This document shows, in pieces, positions 16,722 through 24,257 of a stretch of 64,000 bases of DNA. The stretch lies in contig CBDCEE010000002.1 of the NCBI GenBank assembly GCA_965215705.1, forward strand, positions 62,001 through 126,000, given 5' to 3'. The position numbers were made by a program, and so were the translations under genes. Position 1 is the stretch's first letter; the number at the start of each line of letters is the position of its first letter. This stretch comes from JAAXPZ01 sp965215705. Lineage in GTDB: Bacteria; Campylobacterota; Campylobacteria; Campylobacterales; Sulfurovaceae. The notes beneath the pieces were generated by a model. It saw only the letters and a list, made by a program, of their open reading frames with translations. It did no database searches and was not told the origin of the DNA.

Positions 16722-17645
16722 TCAAGGCTGTTCCAAGCTCCTTTCCAACTTCTCCAAAGCCTCCATGCGTTTTGCCTGATCCATCTTCTCAAGATTGAGC
16801 ATTTTCCACTTGATCGAGGGGAGATCTTGGATGTTCTCAAAGGGTAGCATACCCCAATCAGGAGTACCTCGCTTGAAACTCAGCAGGAATGCTTTGTGCC
16901 TGGGTGTGAGCTTTTGGTGGAGTAGGGTGGTGAGTTCTTCTCTGGTCTCTAATAAGCGCTCCAGTGCTATGGGCTCTGTGGTCATGCCAACAAACTGCTC
17001 TTTAAAGATATGGCTGATATCAATGCGGTTGGGTCGTAGGAGTTTGGAGAGTGGTTGGCTAGAGCTGATGAGATAGACTATCCATACATCCATGAGAGAA
17101 TCACTGATACCCTTATGGTCGAGCAAACCTCTCACATCGAAGAGGTCTCTGGGATGCTGGCGATCCAGCGCTGCACAGAGTTTGCCAGCATAGAGATCAT
17201 CATGGTGTACTACCAGTGTCTCAGCAAATCCAAATGCCTCTTCTACCGCAGGTGTGACCATAGTGAATGCAGGTGACTTGACCGTACCACGCAGTACAGG
17301 AGAGGTCTCTATCTTGATGCGTATGCCGTTTCGTTCTACTTGGAGCTTGGAGAGTGTGCCATCTCCTCGCTGTTCTAGCCTGTGGACTTTCGTATCTCTA
17401 AGTGTCTTTTCGATAGCTTTGGCGATACGCTCTAGGGCTGATCCGATATGCTGTAGACTGCTTGCTCTATCTTCTATAGGCAGATATATCAGGTCAATAT
17501 CTACAGAGAGTCTGGGCATATCACGCACGAACATATTGATTGCTGTACCACCCTTGAGAGCGAAACATGCTTCCTCATTGACATAGGGAAGTACCTCCAG
17601 CAGTAGTTGTACCTGTTTGTAATACTGGTTTGCATACTTATGCAT
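16722..17645 (-). CDS. abiEii: AbiEii nucleotidyltransferase toxin
   Basis: AbiEii is the toxin of type IV toxin-antitoxin abortive-infection systems, a DNA polymerase-beta-like nucleotidyltransferase. The 307-residue product has the GGTAIN motif (residues 32-37) and S-V-D-I-D (47-51), followed by the family block 'DDLYAGKLCAALDR..PRDLFDV' at about 150-175. ATG 17645 has a GAGGAG ribosome-binding site at good spacing; the frame extends to 17663. The start overlaps the antitoxin stop by 8 bp, as expected for a coupled pair. Confidence 0.9.
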   Translation of the reverse strand: MHKYANQYYKQVQLLLEVLPYVNEEACFALKGGTAINMFVRDMPRLSVDIDLIYLPIEDRASSLQHIGSALERIAKAIEKTLRDTKVHRLEQRGDGTLSKLQVERNGIRIKIETSPVLRGTVKSPAFTMVTPAVEEAFGFAETLVVHHDDLYAGKLCAALDRQHPRDLFDVRGLLDHKGISDSLMDVWIVYLISSSQPLSKLLRPNRIDISHIFKEQFVGMTTEPIALERLLETREELTTLLHQKLTPRHKAFLLSFKRGTPDWGMLPFENIQDLPSIKWKMLNLEKMDQAKRMEALEKLERSLEQP

Positions 17646-18414
17646 GATCTTCTCCTCTCTCATAAGCTTTGGGTATAGTGATCATGTAGGTCTTGTCATA
17701 GGTACCGTTCTTGACGATCTGTAGCTTCCCGGCACCCAGTGCTATCTCTTTGTGCAGATGCTTGAACCAAGAGAAATGATAATAATCTGCCAAGAAGAGA
17801 AACAGCCGTTTGACCTTTCTGCTCTTACACGCATCTAGCAGACTATTGAGCAGTCGGGGGCTGAGCGTGGTCAATCCCTCGAATACCTCCGCTGCAAAGG
17901 TAAAGTCTATCCCTTTGTCACCCACCTGATAAAGCAGTTCAAGGATAGCTCTCTCTGGTGAGGAGATTACGATATCCCAATCTCGTATAGAACTTGGGTG
18001 CTGTTTGAGTCCTGTTTTGTCAAAGAGAAGTTTCTTGTGAAAGTCAAAGGAGAGTGATACTATTTGATCTATCCATGCAGGCAGTTTCCCCGTCCCATAG
18101 AGAGAGATACGGGAGTCCTCTCCCAGTGTCAAGTAGTGTGCATAGCCTTGTAGATTCAGTGCTGAGAGACCACCTACATGCAGATCCATCCCACCAAGTC
18201 TCTGTAAGCCCAACACCACACCCTGCCACTGTAGTATGGAGTTTGGTCTGATATACGCTCCGTGCCCTAGCTTCTCCAGCCAGCCACTCTGAACATACTT
18301 GTAGAGTAGCTGTGATGAGTAGCCATGCGAAGTAAGCCATGCACTAGGAGCTACGACCCCTTCAGGTAAAAGTTGGTATAGTTTTTTTAGTTTTATCTCT
18401 TTTTCTAAACTCAT
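17638..18414 (-). CDS. abiEi: AbiEi antitoxin / transcriptional repressor
   Basis: AbiEi neutralises AbiEii and represses its own promoter. The 258-residue protein starts with a winged-helix domain ('LPEGVVAPSAWLTSHGYSSQLLYKYVQSGWLEKLG', about residues 15-50) followed by the AbiEi C-terminal domain. The gene order antitoxin then toxin is the usual one. A perfect 12-bp inverted repeat lies 22 bp upstream of the start (18436-18472), in the right place for autoregulation. Confidence 0.88.
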   Translation of the reverse strand: MSLEKEIKLKKLYQLLPEGVVAPSAWLTSHGYSSQLLYKYVQSGWLEKLGHGAYIRPNSILQWQGVVLGLQRLGGMDLHVGGLSALNLQGYAHYLTLGEDSRISLYGTGKLPAWIDQIVSLSFDFHKKLLFDKTGLKQHPSSIRDWDIVISSPERAILELLYQVGDKGIDFTFAAEVFEGLTTLSPRLLNSLLDACKSRKVKRLFLFLADYYHFSWFKHLHKEIALGAGKLQIVKNGTYDKTYMITIPKAYERGEDHA

Positions 18415-19043
18415 GGTTTAGATTATAGCATAGTTTAGAACTAATCACTCTTATAGGTTCTGATTAGTTCTATATAATAAACTACAAGTTTAGTTTTAAG
18501 ATATATATAGAACTATTAAGCTCAATATTTATACTAAAAAAGATAGTATTATTAATGGTTAGTAATAGTACATCATATATTTAGTTGGTGGAATCACTTA
18601 CTAAAGGATTCAGTTTCATTAATCGTGCAATAGTATTGTGTAAACCCCACTGTAAACTTCTGTAAATATCCCCGAAAAACACAAAAAACCATAAAACCAC
18701 ACTTTACAGCCAGCACCCTCTAAAATACGAAATCCCTGTTCAAATATACTCCTGATGGAAACGGGGGACTTTGAAAAAGCTCTTCTGCAATAGTATGAGT
18801 CACTCTTCTCTTTACACTGGGATGTTGCTATACTTTTGACTCATTAATCTTTCTACCAAGTGTAGATGCGTCATGTATGCTATCAAAGCATGGTTCATAG
18901 AGTGTAGTTCAACCATCTCATCTATGTCCTACAAAAATGGAGCTGACACTACGCCAAAGAGTAGCTGTCTATCTTGGGATGCTACAAGGCTAAAAGAGCA
19001 GAATGACTCAACACAACACCACCCAATAAGGGAAACAGAAACC
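18415..19043. other. Intergenic region between abiE and the mid-island recombinase
   Basis: About 630 bp without a convincing gene. The first 100 bp hold the abiE operator. The rest is AT-rich, and the frame of the recombinase runs back to 18873 without a good start. A recombination site for the mid-island recombinase could lie here, but I could not identify one. Confidence 0.5.
18436..18472. promoter_or_regulatory. AbiEi operator: perfect 12-bp inverted repeat
   Basis: The arms TAGAACTAATCA (18436-18447) and TGATTAGTTCTA (18461-18472) are exact reverse complements with a 13-bp spacer. A further related half-site, TAGAACTA, lies near 18509. AbiEi proteins are known to bind inverted repeats in their own promoters. 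The assignment is by position. Confidence 0.7.
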
Positions 19044-19964
19044 ATGAGAGGATCGGTTTATTATCAGACAGGACTGTTGGCTAAAGCGGTCTTTCACGAA
19101 GGAGCAAAAAAACACCAGAAAGCAGATCCGACACACCGCTATTATGACTGTGTCTCCTCCTATAAAACGATGCAGACCTACCGTAAGGTATGGGACAACC
19201 TGGGCAACTACCTCAAAGAGCACTGGGGGCTAAAGGATATGGAGAAGATCACCGCAGAGCACATCGATGCCTATATCTCCTACAAGATAGAGTACTATCC
19301 CAGCAAACAGTACCTGGAGAAGATCGTCTCAGCACTGGGCAAGCTGGAGTGGGCATTAATACTGTGGAGTTCCAAGATACACGGTACCTACATATCCTAT
19401 GATTTTGATATACGAAAGCATCTGCTGCACTATGCCAAGGTACAGCATCTCGTAGCCGATGGCTACCATAACCGCACCTATGAGGATCCTGAGCGTGTGA
19501 TACACAATCTCACCTGTGAAGACCATAAGATCGCTGCACATATCCAAGCCTATGGAGGAGCCAGATCTGAAGCTGTCACACTGATCAAGCCTGAGCAGTT
19601 AATGGGTATAGACAAAGATCCTGTTACTGGAGAAGAGGTAGGCTATCTGCTTACCAAGGAGAAAGGAGGCAAAGAGGGTAATGTCATGGTTCATAGCGGC
19701 CTCTATAGGAATTTTGAACACTACTTGCAGAAGCGAAAGGTATTTCGTATCTCCTACGCCGCCTATGCCGAGGATATCAGACTCACCTGTCAGGATCTAG
19801 GTATCACACCCCATGGCAGTCATGGGTTCCGCTGGTACTTTGCCAAAACCAGAGTCAGAGAGTATCAAAAGGCAGGATACAGCTACGAGCAGGCACTTCA
19901 AGGGGTCAGTTGGGAGATGAAGCATTTCAGGAAGGATATTACGGAGCACTATTTGGGAGGGTAA
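19044..19964 (+). CDS. Tyrosine recombinase-like protein, mid-island
   Basis: The 306-residue product fits a divergent tyrosine recombinase: an N-terminal SAM-like helical part (about 35-130), then catalytic Arg174 in 'GGARSEAVTL', His260 and Arg263 in 'HGSHGFRWYFAK', His294 and Tyr303 near the C-terminus in 'HFRKDITEHYL'. All five catalytic positions have a candidate residue. ATG 19044 follows AAGGGA; the frame upstream to 18873 has no ribosome-binding site. It is unlike the integrase at 26.8 kb, so the island may contain a second, nested element. Confidence 0.75.
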   Translation: MRGSVYYQTGLLAKAVFHEGAKKHQKADPTHRYYDCVSSYKTMQTYRKVWDNLGNYLKEHWGLKDMEKITAEHIDAYISYKIEYYPSKQYLEKIVSALGKLEWALILWSSKIHGTYISYDFDIRKHLLHYAKVQHLVADGYHNRTYEDPERVIHNLTCEDHKIAAHIQAYGGARSEAVTLIKPEQLMGIDKDPVTGEEVGYLLTKEKGGKEGNVMVHSGLYRNFEHYLQKRKVFRISYAAYAEDIRLTCQDLGITPHGSHGFRWYFAKTRVREYQKAGYSYEQALQGVSWEMKHFRKDITEHYLGG

Positions 19965-19987
19965 TCTATAAAATATGAATACTCTGT

Positions 19988-20224
19988 TTAGACCTCTATC
20001 ACATAAGAGAGGGCATCATCTTGGATCGTTTCTTCTTTTTGCAGTATAGACAAAGGTCGTGCGATGGGCAGTGTATCATCTTCTTCTACATAAAGCTGAC
20101 AGGCCTCTGTCAGATGAGCCAGAGTCTCTTCCGGGCTCTCTCCATAGCTTGAGGTATGGCTGATGTCCGGTACGACACCTACATAACGATCCTGCTCTTT
20201 ATGAATAAAAGCAATGTATTTCAT
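19988..20224 (-). CDS. HicB-family antitoxin-like protein, orphan
   Basis: The 78-residue protein matches the short HicB core: 'YIAFIHKEQDRYVGVVPDI' then 'SYGESPEETLAHLTEACQLYVEE'. HicB proteins normally neutralise the HicA ribonuclease toxin. No HicA-like gene (double-stranded RNA-binding fold with a conserved His) is found on either side. It may be a leftover antitoxin, an anti-toxin against a mobile HicAB elsewhere, or have another role. It is preceded by a GAGGAGAG ribosome-binding site. Confidence 0.75.
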   Translation of the reverse strand: MKYIAFIHKEQDRYVGVVPDISHTSSYGESPEETLAHLTEACQLYVEEDDTLPIARPLSILQKEETIQDDALSYVIEV

Positions 20225-20313
20225 CTGTAACTCTCCTCAGGCAAGCACAGAGCAGGCACACTTAATCTAAAAGAGTCTGCGACTCTCGACCGTAGGGAGG
20301 TGGGCCTGGCATT

Positions 20314-20343
20314 CCTATGCTTGCAATGCAATGATAGCATAGG
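20314..20343. other. Small hairpin upstream of the orphan hicB
   Basis: CCTATGC and GCATAGG form a 7-bp inverted repeat around a 16-bp spacer, between hicB and the XRE gene. It may be a regulatory site or chance. Confidence 0.3.
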
Positions 20344-20393
20344 GTAGATAAAGAGAGTTAGATGGAGTTTTTCAGGGTCAGTATAGCATCAGA

Positions 20394-20663
20394 TCAGTTT
20401 TCAGCGGTAGGTTCTTGAAAAAACTCGCTTAGTGTGATATCCAATACCTTGCAGATCTTATAGAGATGCTCTACATTAAAATGTTTGTCCAGTTTACTGT
20501 TTTCGCAGTTGGAGTAGAAGGCAACGGATTTGATACCAAGACTCAGTGCCATTTGAAGTTGTGAGATCTTATGCTTCTGACGATAGTACTTGACCCGTTG
20601 TCCAATATACCGATGAAACTGAGCGATCTCCTCATGGGGTACTTCTGAAAGATTTTGATCCAT
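20394..20663 (-). CDS. XRE-family transcriptional regulator
   Basis: The 89-residue protein has a Cro/CI-type helix-turn-helix at about residues 22-78 ('VKYYRQKHKISQLQMALSLGIKSVAFYSNCENS'). It begins at ATG 20663; the frame extends to 20720 without support. It is divergent from the membrane-protein run at 20.75 kb. Two near-identical 14-bp operator-like sites lie in the shared 90-bp gap, at 20667-20680 and 20721-20734. It very likely represses both itself and the divergent genes. Confidence 0.82.
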   Translation of the reverse strand: MDQNLSEVPHEEIAQFHRYIGQRVKYYRQKHKISQLQMALSLGIKSVAFYSNCENSKLDKHFNVEHLYKICKVLDITLSEFFQEPTAEN

Positions 20664-20666
20664 ATT

Positions 20667-20680
20667 TATCCTATAGAGTA
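20667..20680. promoter_or_regulatory. Operator-like site O1 (imperfect palindrome)
   Basis: TATCCTATAGAGTA differs from the perfect palindrome O2 at two positions. It lies immediately before the XRE start codon. The centre-to-centre distance to O2 is 54 bp, close to five helical turns, which would suit cooperative repressor binding. Confidence 0.55.
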
Positions 20681-20703
20681 GTATGAATCTAAGCTTACAA
20701 GGA

Positions 20704-20709
20704 TATAAT
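20704..20709 (+). promoter_or_regulatory. Consensus -10 box for the rightward membrane operon
   Basis: A perfect TATAAT lies 12 bp before the palindrome O2, so a repressor bound at O2 would cover the predicted transcription start. Confidence 0.5.
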
Positions 20710-20720
20710 ATCTTAGTCAC

Positions 20721-20734
20721 TATCCTATAGGATA
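20721..20734. promoter_or_regulatory. Operator-like site O2: perfect 14-bp palindrome
   Basis: TATCCTATAGGATA is a perfect palindrome between the divergent XRE gene and the membrane-protein operon. Together with O1 it forms a typical small-repressor operator pair. Confidence 0.65.
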
Positions 20735-20753
20735 ATTTATGAGAGGAGCCCCT

Positions 20754-21422
20754 TTGTCTACTACTAAAACCAACACAGGCATTATCAAAAAACTTTTCTA
20801 TGGTAAATATCTCTTACCTCTGTTGATCATTCAAGGCGTATTGCTTTATTTCTACTTTAATTTCCCCAAGGGAACAGGCTCCTTGGGTTTGGTCGTACTG
20901 GGGGTACTCTACTATTTCTCTCGTAAGGTCTCTATCAATGCAGAGGGAGAGAAGGTACGCTCCTGGCAATGGATAGCTTTTATGGTTTATCTTCTGCTCA
21001 CTGTAGCATTGGGTATGGGGATTTTCTATACAACATCCAAAAGCACAAAGCCCAGCTTTGATGTCACGGGATATGTCAATAAGGTGGTAAAAACAGTTTC
21101 AGGCAAGGTACCACTCAAAGCAAGAGAGGGGATGATCATCTTTAAAGTAGCCAAGCAGGACAATCACTCCTTTGTGTACCATATGCGTCATACCGTATAT
21201 ACCCGTACAGCGCTGCTACACATATATCAGAATGATCTCCCCACACTCCAAAAGAGTATAAAGGCACAGGCTCTGCAGATCTACTGCCACAATAGAGCAG
21301 TCAGGGCACCGCTACAGGCAGGAGTGGTGGTCCATGAAAAAATCTATGGCAGAGATGACTCCCAACCTATCGTTGAGATAGAGATCGATGAAACAAGTTG
21401 TCATGCATATGAGAGGAGGTGA
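20754..21422 (+). CDS. Unknown membrane protein, first gene of the island membrane cluster
   Basis: The 222-residue product is not recognised. It has about three hydrophobic helices in the first 90 residues and a soluble alpha/beta-looking C-terminal domain of ~130 residues. The start is probably TTG 20754, with GAGAGGAG just upstream; ATG 20739 in the same frame would place that ribosome-binding site inside the gene. It follows the XRE operator pair and is followed without a gap by the J-like gene. Function unknown. Confidence 0.65.
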   Translation: MSTTKTNTGIIKKLFYGKYLLPLLIIQGVLLYFYFNFPKGTGSLGLVVLGVLYYFSRKVSINAEGEKVRSWQWIAFMVYLLLTVALGMGIFYTTSKSTKPSFDVTGYVNKVVKTVSGKVPLKAREGMIIFKVAKQDNHSFVYHMRHTVYTRTALLHIYQNDLPTLQKSIKAQALQIYCHNRAVRAPLQAGVVVHEKIYGRDDSQPIVEIEIDETSCHAYERR

Positions 21423-21425
21423 CCC

Positions 21426-21905
21426 ATGCCATACGCACACTCAGCAGGGATCATGATGATAGGATTCCTTTCGGTAATGATGGGGCTGAAATTCTTCTAT
21501 GTAGTCTACAGCCTCTCCAGAGAGATCAATGACTACAAATGGAATACAGAACTGGACTGGGGTGACTTCACACCCAAAGAGCGTGAACGCATCGAGGAGG
21601 AGTGGCAGCAGCAGAGCAAGACAGAGCCCCAGAGCAATGTAGAGGCGATACTGCTTGGAGAGATCTCCCGCTACAGCAGTGAGCTGCACTTCTACAGACG
21701 TTGTGGCACTGCCTATGAGATACTGGGCTGTGCTGACTATGATACACAGCAGATGATAAAAAAGCGCTACCGTCTGCTGGTACAGCGCTGGCGCCCGGAT
21801 CGTATCAGAGGAGGGGGAGCGACGGCCAAAGAGCTGGAGCAGACCACAGAGATTCTGCAGATCATCAATGGTGCCTATGAGATGCTGCGGGTCAAAGCCG
21901 CATAG
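21426..21905 (+). CDS. Membrane-anchored J-domain-like protein with RPD motif
   Basis: The 159-residue protein has one N-terminal membrane helix (about residues 8-28), an acidic linker, and a C-terminal J-like domain (about 96-157): 'AYEILGCADYDTQQMIKKRYRLLVQRW' then R-P-D and a final helix 'IINGAYEMLR'. The His of the HPD loop, required for stimulating DnaK, is Arg here, so it is probably not an ordinary co-chaperone. It has a strong GAGGAGGTGA ribosome-binding site that overlaps the end of the previous gene, so the two are coupled. Confidence 0.7.
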   Translation: MPYAHSAGIMMIGFLSVMMGLKFFYVVYSLSREINDYKWNTELDWGDFTPKERERIEEEWQQQSKTEPQSNVEAILLGEISRYSSELHFYRRCGTAYEILGCADYDTQQMIKKRYRLLVQRWRPDRIRGGGATAKELEQTTEILQIINGAYEMLRVKAA

Positions 21906-21949
21906 GTCAGATATAAAAACCATCAAAAAAAGAAAGGAGCATATAGCAC

Positions 21950-22375
21950 ATGTTGGTACTCAAGATCATAGGGATACTCATCTTGATAGGGGTGGCGTAT
22001 CTCTTTATACGCCATATCAATGCATCGACCCAGGAGAAGTTTGGGTATGCCTTTTTCAATGTGGTCAACTTCAGTTTGATCGCTGTGGGGTATACCCTGG
22101 GATATTTTGGGTACAGCTGGTACAGTAAGACCCTGCATCAGGGAGGTGATACGCTCAATGGTCTGCTCCTGATGCTCTTTGGACTCCTGTTCGTAGGTGC
22201 CGCATTCTACTACAACAGCAAAAGGGTGCCGCTGGATTTGGCCATTGGCCTTGGGATCATACAGTGTATCCTCTATCTGCCTATGGCATACTTTGCAGTG
22301 GTAGCTATTGTGATTGCTATTGCATGGTTCTCCCAGACAAAGCCGGTCTACAGTATCAATGGGGGATCCAGATGA
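21950..22375 (+). CDS. Unknown multi-pass membrane protein
   Basis: The 141-residue protein is almost wholly hydrophobic, with about four or five helices and few charged residues. AAAGGAG precedes the ATG. It ends in an ATGA overlap with the next gene, so both are translated together. No family was recognised. Confidence 0.65.
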   Translation: MLVLKIIGILILIGVAYLFIRHINASTQEKFGYAFFNVVNFSLIAVGYTLGYFGYSWYSKTLHQGGDTLNGLLLMLFGLLFVGAAFYYNSKRVPLDLAIGLGIIQCILYLPMAYFAVVAIVIAIAWFSQTKPVYSINGGSR

Positions 22376-23274
22376 GTCGGCATAAGAGAGTGCTCTTTAT
22401 TGCCCTTATGTGTATGGTAGTCCTGCTGCAGAGTGCTGAGGCAAAAAAGTACAGTTTTGACAATGAGATCAGATATGATTTCGTAACCATCATTCCTACA
22501 GAGGAGGTAGAGCTTGGCAAGGTGCCCCTCTACTTCCTGGTACACAAAAAGGAGGTGGTGCATTTCCTTTTTCCTCTCTATACCAAAGACAGAGGATATC
22601 TCCTTGCGGCTACGGATGGTCAGAGGTATGAGTATATGTCACACAAAGAGTCAGCCGAGTCCATCAAGCTCGCACAGCAAAATGGCCTGCTGGCTTCACC
22701 ACTTCCCTCCTCAGTGATCCCCTGGTACAGACAGAACTATCTTGTTTTTGTTATAGCACTTCTGGTCTATCTGCTCTATCGCTTCATTGCTAGCTGGCGC
22801 AGATACCATGTTGCAGGATATAGCCTGCTTGCTCTGGGGATAGTGATAGGGCTACTGTATCTGCTTTATGACAGCTACCCTGCCTTAGGACCCAAACAAA
22901 GATTGAAGCACAAAGAGCACAATCTTGAACAATGCCTACTTGAAGAGGGCAATGATGCATACTGCTTTTCAAAATCTCCGGAGGCACTGCCGCAACTCTC
23001 ACAGGCGGATAAACAGGCCATAGCTGCCAATATGCACCATAACATACAAAAGGCAGGCGGTGCGCTGAAGGATTTTAAGATCACCTACCAAAAGATCAAA
23101 CAGAGCAAAAGATTTTCCAATCTCTACTATGTGATGGCCACGGAGATCTATACTTTCACCTCCGGGAAGCAGTTTCGCATGAATGCCGTTTATTATTCCA
23201 CCGACAAAGGCAGAAACTGGCTTGTACTTCCTTTGGTGAATGAGCGCAAGAGATTTACACTTTTTGGCAGCTAA
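22372..23274 (+). CDS. Unknown secreted/membrane protein with signal peptide
   Basis: The 300-residue protein begins at ATG 22372, overlapping the previous stop by 4 bp, with a signal peptide (residues 1-24, cleavage after ...QSAEA). An extracytoplasmic part of ~90 residues follows, then two membrane helices (about 122-140 and 147-166), and a C-terminal domain of ~130 residues. The C-terminal domain resembles small sensory or lipid-facing domains but I do not recognise it. The longer frame from 22264 would bury the signal peptide, so it was rejected. Confidence 0.68.
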   Translation: MSRHKRVLFIALMCMVVLLQSAEAKKYSFDNEIRYDFVTIIPTEEVELGKVPLYFLVHKKEVVHFLFPLYTKDRGYLLAATDGQRYEYMSHKESAESIKLAQQNGLLASPLPSSVIPWYRQNYLVFVIALLVYLLYRFIASWRRYHVAGYSLLALGIVIGLLYLLYDSYPALGPKQRLKHKEHNLEQCLLEEGNDAYCFSKSPEALPQLSQADKQAIAANMHHNIQKAGGALKDFKITYQKIKQSKRFSNLYYVMATEIYTFTSGKQFRMNAVYYSTDKGRNWLVLPLVNERKRFTLFGS

Positions 23275-23323
23275 AAAGCTAAAGAGACCAATGAAAAATA
23301 GCTACTATAGTGCCAAATTATGG

Positions 23324-23329
23324 TATAAT
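23324..23329 (+). promoter_or_regulatory. -10 box before the small membrane peptides
   Basis: TATAAT preceded by TGG, an extended -10 form, lies 34 bp before the 32-residue peptide gene. It suggests a separate transcript for the following small genes. Confidence 0.5.
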
Positions 23330-23362
23330 AGAGTTATCTAGAAAGAACAAAAAGGAGACCAA

Positions 23363-23461
23363 ATGACTACACCAACCGCACTATTGATACTAGGGATTAC
23401 ACTCTCACTGATGTGGACATTTACCAAAGCACTTGAAGCCAGAGCAAAAGAGAACAAGTAG
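23363..23461 (+). CDS. 32-residue single-pass membrane peptide
   Basis: The small frame has an excellent AAAGGAG ribosome-binding site and its own -10 box. The peptide has one hydrophobic helix (about residues 4-20) followed by a charged tail, K-A-L-E-A-R-A-K-E-N-K. Size and form resemble small membrane regulators or type I toxins, but nothing identifies it. It sits at the end of the island membrane cluster. Confidence 0.55.
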   Translation: MTTPTALLILGITLSLMWTFTKALEARAKENK

Positions 23462-23472
23462 AAGATCACTCT

Positions 23473-23670
23473 ATGTCAAAACTACTCTTCTGGACGATTG
23501 TGATTGTTGTGCTTGACAGTGTTTTAGGTACGATTATCATGAAATATGGAGATCCTATCGGATTTGCACAGAAGTATCCATTGCCGGTGATGCTGGTGAC
23601 CGGGGCTATGCTGTTAGGGTTCTACGGATATGCAGGAAAGGCACTAACATGGATCAAACAGAAAGTATAA
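23473..23670 (+). CDS. Small two-helix membrane protein
   Basis: A 65-residue protein with two hydrophobic segments (about 5-25 and 36-56) and a basic end. It lies 11 bp after the 32-residue peptide and overlaps the next gene by 22 bp. Not recognised. Confidence 0.5.
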   Translation: MSKLLFWTIVIVVLDSVLGTIIMKYGDPIGFAQKYPLPVMLVTGAMLLGFYGYAGKALTWIKQKV

Positions 23671-23834
23671 CTATGCCGGAGGTGATCTTCACCTATAGAG
23701 GCAAACAGTATGGCTATCGGATCCAAAGGGGAGAGCCTGTTCCCTATCTGATCGAGGAGGATCCTGAGATGACTCCGGAGATGGAGGCAGCTATTGACAG
23801 GATGTTTCCTGAGGGAACAGACAGTACTTTATAA
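23649..23834 (+). CDS. Small acidic hypothetical protein
   Basis: A 61-residue soluble protein, start at 23649 overlapping the previous gene, or at ATG 23673. The pattern 'IFTYRGKQYGYRIQRGEPVPYL' suggests a small beta-rich fold; the C-terminal half is acidic. Not recognised. It converges, with a 6-bp overlap, on the next leftward gene. Confidence 0.5.
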   Translation: MDQTESITMPEVIFTYRGKQYGYRIQRGEPVPYLIEEDPEMTPEMEAAIDRMFPEGTDSTL

Positions 23835-24242
23835 CCCACCAGTTCCTTGTTCTGCTGTCAAATCCAAATAGACTTGTCTGATCAAAGTATGTGAGACTTC
23901 CAGCCTGTGATAGGTTTTAAAATATGTACTCATCTCTCGAAATGATAAATGTTCCTCTTTCTTAAGACTCAATACTTTACTTTGTAAGTCAAGTAATCGC
24001 TCATATTTTCGTGAAGATGATTGCTTCTTTATCTGTTTTGCTTGCAGTGATGTAGGATCTGACACATCATCTAAATCTCCTGATTTTTTCTTAGCATTTT
24101 GATTTTTTACAGTACTGTATATCTCCTGCATTGCAAGATAAAAGGCAGACTGATAGAGTATAAACTTATCTGATTCCTTACTTCTTGATAATTCGAAATA
24201 ATAGTCTTTTTGTTTTTGAAATACAGTGTAGATGATTTCCAC
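23829..24242 (-). CDS. Hypothetical helical protein, probably missing its N-terminus
   Basis: The 137-residue frame starts at GTG 24242 but lacks a good ribosome-binding site. In the same frame upstream, a 22-codon segment (24258-24326) with a strong GGAGG site ends at TGA, only six codons before this frame. The two read as one gene of ~165 codons with an in-frame stop. The protein is helical and charged, with a C-terminal 'FREMSTYFKTYHRLEVSHTLI' that could be a helix-turn-helix. Function unknown. Confidence 0.5.
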   Translation of the reverse strand: MEIIYTVFQKQKDYYFELSRSKESDKFILYQSAFYLAMQEIYSTVKNQNAKKKSGDLDDVSDPTSLQAKQIKKQSSSRKYERLLDLQSKVLSLKKEEHLSFREMSTYFKTYHRLEVSHTLIRQVYLDLTAEQGTGGL

Positions 24243-24257
24243 ATTTTGTCTGGCGGT

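Noticed and set aside
20225..20393. HicA toxin upstream of the orphan hicB
   Set aside because: Translation of this stretch in the hicB direction shows no continuous frame of suitable length and no HicA-like motif.
21441..21926. 161-codon leftward frame across the J-like gene
   Set aside because: It lies opposite a gene with a strong ribosome-binding site and a recognisable domain; its composition is shadow-like.
22264..22371. Upstream extension of the signal-peptide protein
   Set aside because: It would overlap the previous gene by 112 bp and bury the signal peptide; ATG 22372 with a 4-bp overlap is better.
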